Positions 6,800 through 9,496 of a DNA stretch of 9,496 bases are shown here, one piece after another (positions within the stretch are counted from its first letter, which is position 1; each line of letters begins with the position of its first letter). A program made the translations under genes and the position numbers. The stretch comes from CAYFVU01 sp964346645 (GTDB lineage: Bacteria > Spirochaetota > Spirochaetia > DSM-16054 > Sediminispirochaetaceae): positions 1 to 9,496 of the forward strand of contig CAYFVU010000120.1 of NCBI GenBank assembly GCA_964346645.1, given 5' to 3'. Below the pieces are notes generated by a model. That model was given only the letters and a program-made list of their open reading frames with translations, searched no databases and was not told the origin of the DNA.

Positions 6800-7507
6800 A
6801 TGATAGAGTTGCCGATAGCCGGAACCGAGGAGACCTACACAGTCTCTCCCTCGAAGATCATTGCCCTGGGGATGAACTACATGTCCCACATCGTAGACGA
6901 CGACGTTCTCCGAGCAGGCGTCGAGAAGAAGGAGAAGCCACAGGAGCCCATCCTCTTTCCCAAGACGCCGAACGTCCTCATCGGGCCCGGGGATGAGATC
7001 GTCATTCCCGCCTTTCTGAAGGAGTACGACTTCGACGAGCCACGGGTGGATTACGAGGCGGAGTTGGCGGTTATCATCGGTGAGCGCTGCAAGAATGTAT
7101 CGGAGGAGGAGGCGCTCGACTACGTGTTCGGCTACACCTGCATGAACGACGTGAGTCAGCGCAACCTGCAGCGAGGGGACAAGTCGGGATGGTTCCGCGG
7201 CAAGAGCCTGGACACCTTCGGCCCCGTCGGACCGCAGGTGGTCAGAGCCGGGGATATCGCGGATCCACAGAACCTGGACATACGATGCCGCCTGAGCGGC
7301 GAGCTGGTGCAAGAATCGAACACCAACATGATGATCTTTTCGATTGCCTACACGATCGCCTTCATTTCGAAGCAGATTACGCTGGAGTCGGGAGACATCG
7401 TGGTCACGGGAACGCCCAAGGGAGTGGGAGAGCTGCACGGCGGGGACGTCGTAGAGGTCGAAGTCGAAGGGATCGGTGTGCTGCGCAATCCGGTCGTCGA
7501 AGAGTAG
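6800..7507 (+). CDS. Fumarylacetoacetate hydrolase (FAH) family protein
   Basis: A 235-residue cytosolic metal-dependent enzyme of the FAH superfamily, which cleaves or decarboxylates 2,4-diketo or 2-oxo acids (acylpyruvate hydrolases, oxaloacetate decarboxylases, HpaG-type isomerase/decarboxylases). The fold signature is complete: the PS-KIIALGMNY entry, metal ligands E86 and E88 in DYEAELAVIIG and D117 in GYTCMNDVSQRNLQ, K135 in WFRGKSLDTFGPVGP, and the terminal VVTGTPKGVGELHGGD followed by VEVEVEGIGVLRNPV. The length is that of a single-domain bacterial member. The exact substrate cannot be told; no homogentisate or homoprotocatechuate pathway genes are nearby. A strong AAAGGAG 10 bases upstream fixes the start. 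The 151-bp element now separates it from the transporter gene 5' of it, so expression depends on read-through or on a promoter within the element. Confidence 0.95.
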   Translation: MIELPIAGTEETYTVSPSKIIALGMNYMSHIVDDDVLRAGVEKKEKPQEPILFPKTPNVLIGPGDEIVIPAFLKEYDFDEPRVDYEAELAVIIGERCKNVSEEEALDYVFGYTCMNDVSQRNLQRGDKSGWFRGKSLDTFGPVGPQVVRAGDIADPQNLDIRCRLSGELVQESNTNMMIFSIAYTIAFISKQITLESGDIVVTGTPKGVGELHGGDVVEVEVEGIGVLRNPVVEE

Positions 7508-7558
7508 GAGTGACGAGAAACATGAGGGGCGAGAGGGGATCGGAGGACGCTGCCGCTT

Positions 7559-7996
7559 TTACTCCTCTTCTCTCGGCTCTTCTAGTCTTTGTATGCCCTT
7601 CTCCATCTTTCTGATGCGGGTGTCCATCTGGGTCATTCTGAATTCGATGGAGTTGAGGACCCAGAACTGAAAGTGGTTGAACTTGTGCTGCGAGTGGATC
7701 ATCCAGACGATTTTTATGGAGACGAGCAGCACGCTGATCTCCAGGGAAACGAATGTAGGAATGAGCTCGGTGCTGAGCTCCACGCCGAAGAGTACGATAA
7801 TCAGGGTGAGGAAGATGATGTTCATGATCTTGTCGGTCTTCTGATACTTCTCTCCGCCGATATTCCCGAGGGTCGCCTTTATCTGCTCGCGCTCCCGGTT
7901 GTACTCCTCTATCTCTCGCAGTAGATCCTCGCGGCGGGATTGGAGCTCCTGTATCTCCTCTTCGCTTTGCCGGTTATTCTTATCTTTATCACTCAT
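7559..7996 (-). CDS. Small coiled-coil/two-helix membrane protein of unknown function
   Basis: 145 residues in three parts. A charged N-terminal helix (about 10-45, EEEIQELQSRREDLLREIEE) has a coiled-coil heptad look. Two membrane segments follow, about 56-78 (IMNIIFLTLIIVLFGVELST) and 79-100 (TFVSLEISVLLVSIKIVWMI), with a very short turn. A C-terminal amphipathic helix (about 118-140, MTQMDTRIRKMEKGIQRLEE) ends the protein. Both coils should lie on the same, probably cytoplasmic, side, suggesting an oligomeric scaffold; this is inference. I do not recognise a family. It lies 3' of the DUF401 gene on the same strand after 143 bases and converges with the FAH gene. There is no Shine-Dalgarno, and a -10-like box ends six bases before the ATG. 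Confidence 0.8.
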   Translation of the reverse strand: MSDKDKNNRQSEEEIQELQSRREDLLREIEEYNREREQIKATLGNIGGEKYQKTDKIMNIIFLTLIIVLFGVELSTELIPTFVSLEISVLLVSIKIVWMIHSQHKFNHFQFWVLNSIEFRMTQMDTRIRKMEKGIQRLEEPREEE

Positions 7997-8002
7997 ATTC
8001 GT

Positions 8003-8030
8003 ATAATACTCATAGGAGGGCCAGAGTTAA
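8003..8030 (-). promoter_or_regulatory. Candidate promoter of the coiled-coil membrane protein gene
   Basis: Minus strand TTAACT (8030-8025), a 16-base spacer, TATTAT (8008-8003), then six bases to the ATG at 7996, predicting a leaderless transcript. Confidence 0.4.
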
Positions 8031-8038
8031 AGACCCTC
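8016..8038. promoter_or_regulatory. Inverted repeat enclosing the -35 region: operator or weak hairpin
   Basis: GAGGGCC (8016-8022) and GACCCTC (8032-8038) pair over seven positions with one G-T pair, with a nine-base centre that contains the -35 candidate. No T run follows on the minus strand, so an operator seems as likely as a terminator for the DUF401 gene. Confidence 0.25.
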
Positions 8039-8139
8039 TGCAGGAATCTTCCCGTCGTGGAAAAGAAGCGTGCCGGCCCATGTGCCTGCGGCGAGGAACA
8101 GCAGATCTCTCCATCGCGTCGGGAATGCGTTTCACCGGC

Positions 8140-9399
8140 CTATAGCAGGATCTGCGAGAGAATAAGAGAGACGCCCATGACCACGAGGCTCGGCGGAACG
8201 AGCGAGGCGAGAGTCGGCATGAGCTTGCTGCCGAAGTATTCGTTGGTGACGACGAGACAGACGTGGACCGGCGAGAGCATGGTACCGCTGAATCCGAACG
8301 GATAGCCGATGACGAGTCCGCCGAGCAGCTGCCACATCGTGGGGTCCTTGCCGATCAGGCTGAAGATGATGGGAAAGCTGGCGCCGACAAAGCCGACCGA
8401 GACGCCGGTGGTGAAGCCGCTGATGAATGGAATGATCATCATCAGCAGGAGGATCGGAATACCCATGGTGTGGAGCTCTTGTCTCATCTGCTCCATGAGG
8501 AGGGTGCCGCCGGGAAGACGCGTCTCGATAAAGGCACCGTAGATGCGCACCAGTACGACGATGATCACCATGTTGAGCACGCGCCTGCTCAGGAGTATCT
8601 CCTTCCAATCCTTCCCGGATACGGGCCGCCTCAGTCCGAGGTAGACGGTGGCGAGGATGAGGCCGATGACCATGGGGAGGTACTTACTGATCTCGTGCAG
8701 GGTAGGGAGAAAGATGGTGGTGCCGGCGTAGGTGATCACCACAATAATCACCGGGGATAGGAGCTCTGTTATGTGGTGCTCGGAGCTTCCCTTTTCAATA
8801 GGCGAGAGGTGGATCCGGCGCAGTATGAAGATGTAGCCGGCGGTAATCATGGTCACCACCATCGGAATGCCTACGATGAAGATCTGCCATATCTCCAGCC
8901 CCGAAATGTCGGAGGCGAGTATCATTCCCGGATACAGCGGCCAGGTATACTCCCATACATGGCGGAACCAGTAGTTGACCCGTGTTTTTTCGAGCGGCGG
9001 CAGCTCGTTCTTCTCGTCGACATCAGCGACGAGCGGCGCGGAGAAGAGTGCGCCCCCGGGCATAGGGAGAAGGCCGATTACCGCGGGAAGGACGGCGATG
9101 GCCATTCTCGGACTCAAGAGGGAGCGAATGTTGGAGACGAGGTCGGCCATCACTCTCGTTTTGTCCATCAGGCTCGAGAGCCAGATGACGAGTGCGATTA
9201 CCAGCACCAGGAGGCCGTTGTCCATGCTGAAGAAGCGTTGCCACGCGATCGCGGCGACGGCGGGAACGGAGTGTCCCGACCAGAATGCGAGTAGCAGGCT
9301 GCCGGCTGTCAACGCGATGGGGAGATTTTTCACCGCCTTGTTGACAGCGAGGATGGTCATGAGGGAGAGCAGGATCTTTATGATAATGGGTACGGCCAT
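8140..9399 (-). CDS. DUF401-family permease (ion transporter superfamily)
   Basis: A 419-residue membrane protein with about ten to twelve hydrophobic segments, resembling the DUF401/TIGR00529 family within the GntP/CitMHS/DcuC-like transporter group. Diagnostic stretches are LLPMPGGALFSAPLV (110-124), NYWFRHVWEYTWPLYPG (142-158), SGFTTGVSVGFVGASFP in the second half (327-343) and FSGTMLSPVHVCLVVTNEYF (about 370-389). The two repeat-like loops with Pro/Gly/Ser are typical of re-entrant substrate loops. The substrate is unknown; an organic anion is likely. I start at 9399 because the next upstream in-frame ATG (9444) adds only a polar 15-residue tail and begins within the MITE-like repeat, while a promoter lies eight bases before 9399. 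If the longer form is right the gene is 8140-9444, 434 residues. Confidence 0.85.
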   Translation of the reverse strand: MAVPIIIKILLSLMTILAVNKAVKNLPIALTAGSLLLAFWSGHSVPAVAAIAWQRFFSMDNGLLVLVIALVIWLSSLMDKTRVMADLVSNIRSLLSPRMAIAVLPAVIGLLPMPGGALFSAPLVADVDEKNELPPLEKTRVNYWFRHVWEYTWPLYPGMILASDISGLEIWQIFIVGIPMVVTMITAGYIFILRRIHLSPIEKGSSEHHITELLSPVIIVVITYAGTTIFLPTLHEISKYLPMVIGLILATVYLGLRRPVSGKDWKEILLSRRVLNMVIIVVLVRIYGAFIETRLPGGTLLMEQMRQELHTMGIPILLLMMIIPFISGFTTGVSVGFVGASFPIIFSLIGKDPTMWQLLGGLVIGYPFGFSGTMLSPVHVCLVVTNEYFGSKLMPTLASLVPPSLVVMGVSLILSQILL

Positions 9400-9407
9400 G
9401 GGAAGAG

Positions 9408-9436
9408 AGTATATCGCCTTTCCGTGCGGGTGAAAA
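9408..9436 (-). promoter_or_regulatory. Candidate promoter of the DUF401 permease gene
   Basis: Minus strand TTTTCA (9436-9431), a 17-base spacer, TATACT (9413-9408), then eight bases to the ATG at 9399. No Shine-Dalgarno lies between. Confidence 0.45.
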
Positions 9437-9441
9437 GTGAG

Positions 9442-9496
9442 CATAGTGGCTCAAATCCTGCAATTCGCCTCTCTCCACTCGCCGAGAGGAGGGAAA
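9442..9496 (-). mobile_element. Diverged end of a second MITE-like copy, running off the window
   Basis: TAGTGGCTCAAATCCTGCA (9444-9462) matches the terminal repeat of the 6632-6782 element at 17 of 19 positions. Reading inward, both this copy and the right end of the first have 15 bases after TGCA followed by CTCGCC and then a GAGA-containing stretch. This copy is therefore related beyond the terminal repeat. The other end and any target duplication lie outside the window. Confidence 0.6.

Noticed and set aside
7508..7558. Possible terminator between the convergent FAH and coil genes
   Set aside because: GAAGAGTAGGAGT and ACTCCTCTTC are only partly complementary and run into both coding ends. 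No stable stem with a T run was found.
8039..8139. Possible terminator after the DUF401 gene
   Set aside because: GC-rich blocks such as GCCGCAGGC and GCCGGC pair over only three to four bases, and no coherent hairpin with a T run results.

Overview
The window is GC-rich bacterial draft sequence with seven or eight real genes, two 100-N assembly gaps and at least one small mobile element. The combination of a class II CPD photolyase, a DUF401-type permease, a cytoplasmic PAS-GGDEF-EAL protein and a coiled-coil/M23-like envelope protein is compatible with a free-living member of the Spirochaetota. That placement is an inference from gene content, not something the sequence proves. There are no rRNA, tRNA or CRISPR features.

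Left block (1-3130, minus strand): a PAS-PAS-GGDEF-EAL cyclic-di-GMP protein is followed after 32 bases by a single-pass membrane protein that runs off the left edge. Its last visible residues look like the beginning of an M23/LytM peptidase domain, so the pair may link second-messenger control to cell-wall work. Divergent from it (3176-4643, plus) is a class II photolyase, phrB. Its N-terminal linker is interrupted by an assembly gap flanked by an Ala/Ser/Gly-coding repeat.

Middle block (4644-7507): a GC-rich 11-12 bp tandem repeat tract holds the second gap and touches the 3' end of an 87-residue minus-strand gene of unknown function. Divergent from that small gene is a 12-helix MOP-superfamily transporter resembling ANKH proteins. 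It is followed by a fumarylacetoacetate-hydrolase (FAH) family enzyme. A 151-bp MITE-like element, with perfect 22-bp inverted ends and a 9-bp target duplication, sits between the two. The duplicated target, AAAGGAGTA, is the ribosome-binding site of the FAH gene, so the insertion split a tight two-gene unit yet restored the binding site next to the downstream start.

Right block (7559-9496, minus strand): a small protein built as coil, two membrane helices, coil, and upstream of it a DUF401-family ion-transporter-superfamily permease. A diverged copy of one MITE end lies at the right edge, just upstream of the permease.

A recurring regulatory pattern is that three minus-strand genes (GGDEF-EAL, coil membrane protein, DUF401 permease) have a plausible -10 box only 6-8 bases before a start codon and no Shine-Dalgarno sequence. 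This suggests leaderless mRNAs. Two divergent promoter regions have overlapping, back-to-back -10 boxes.
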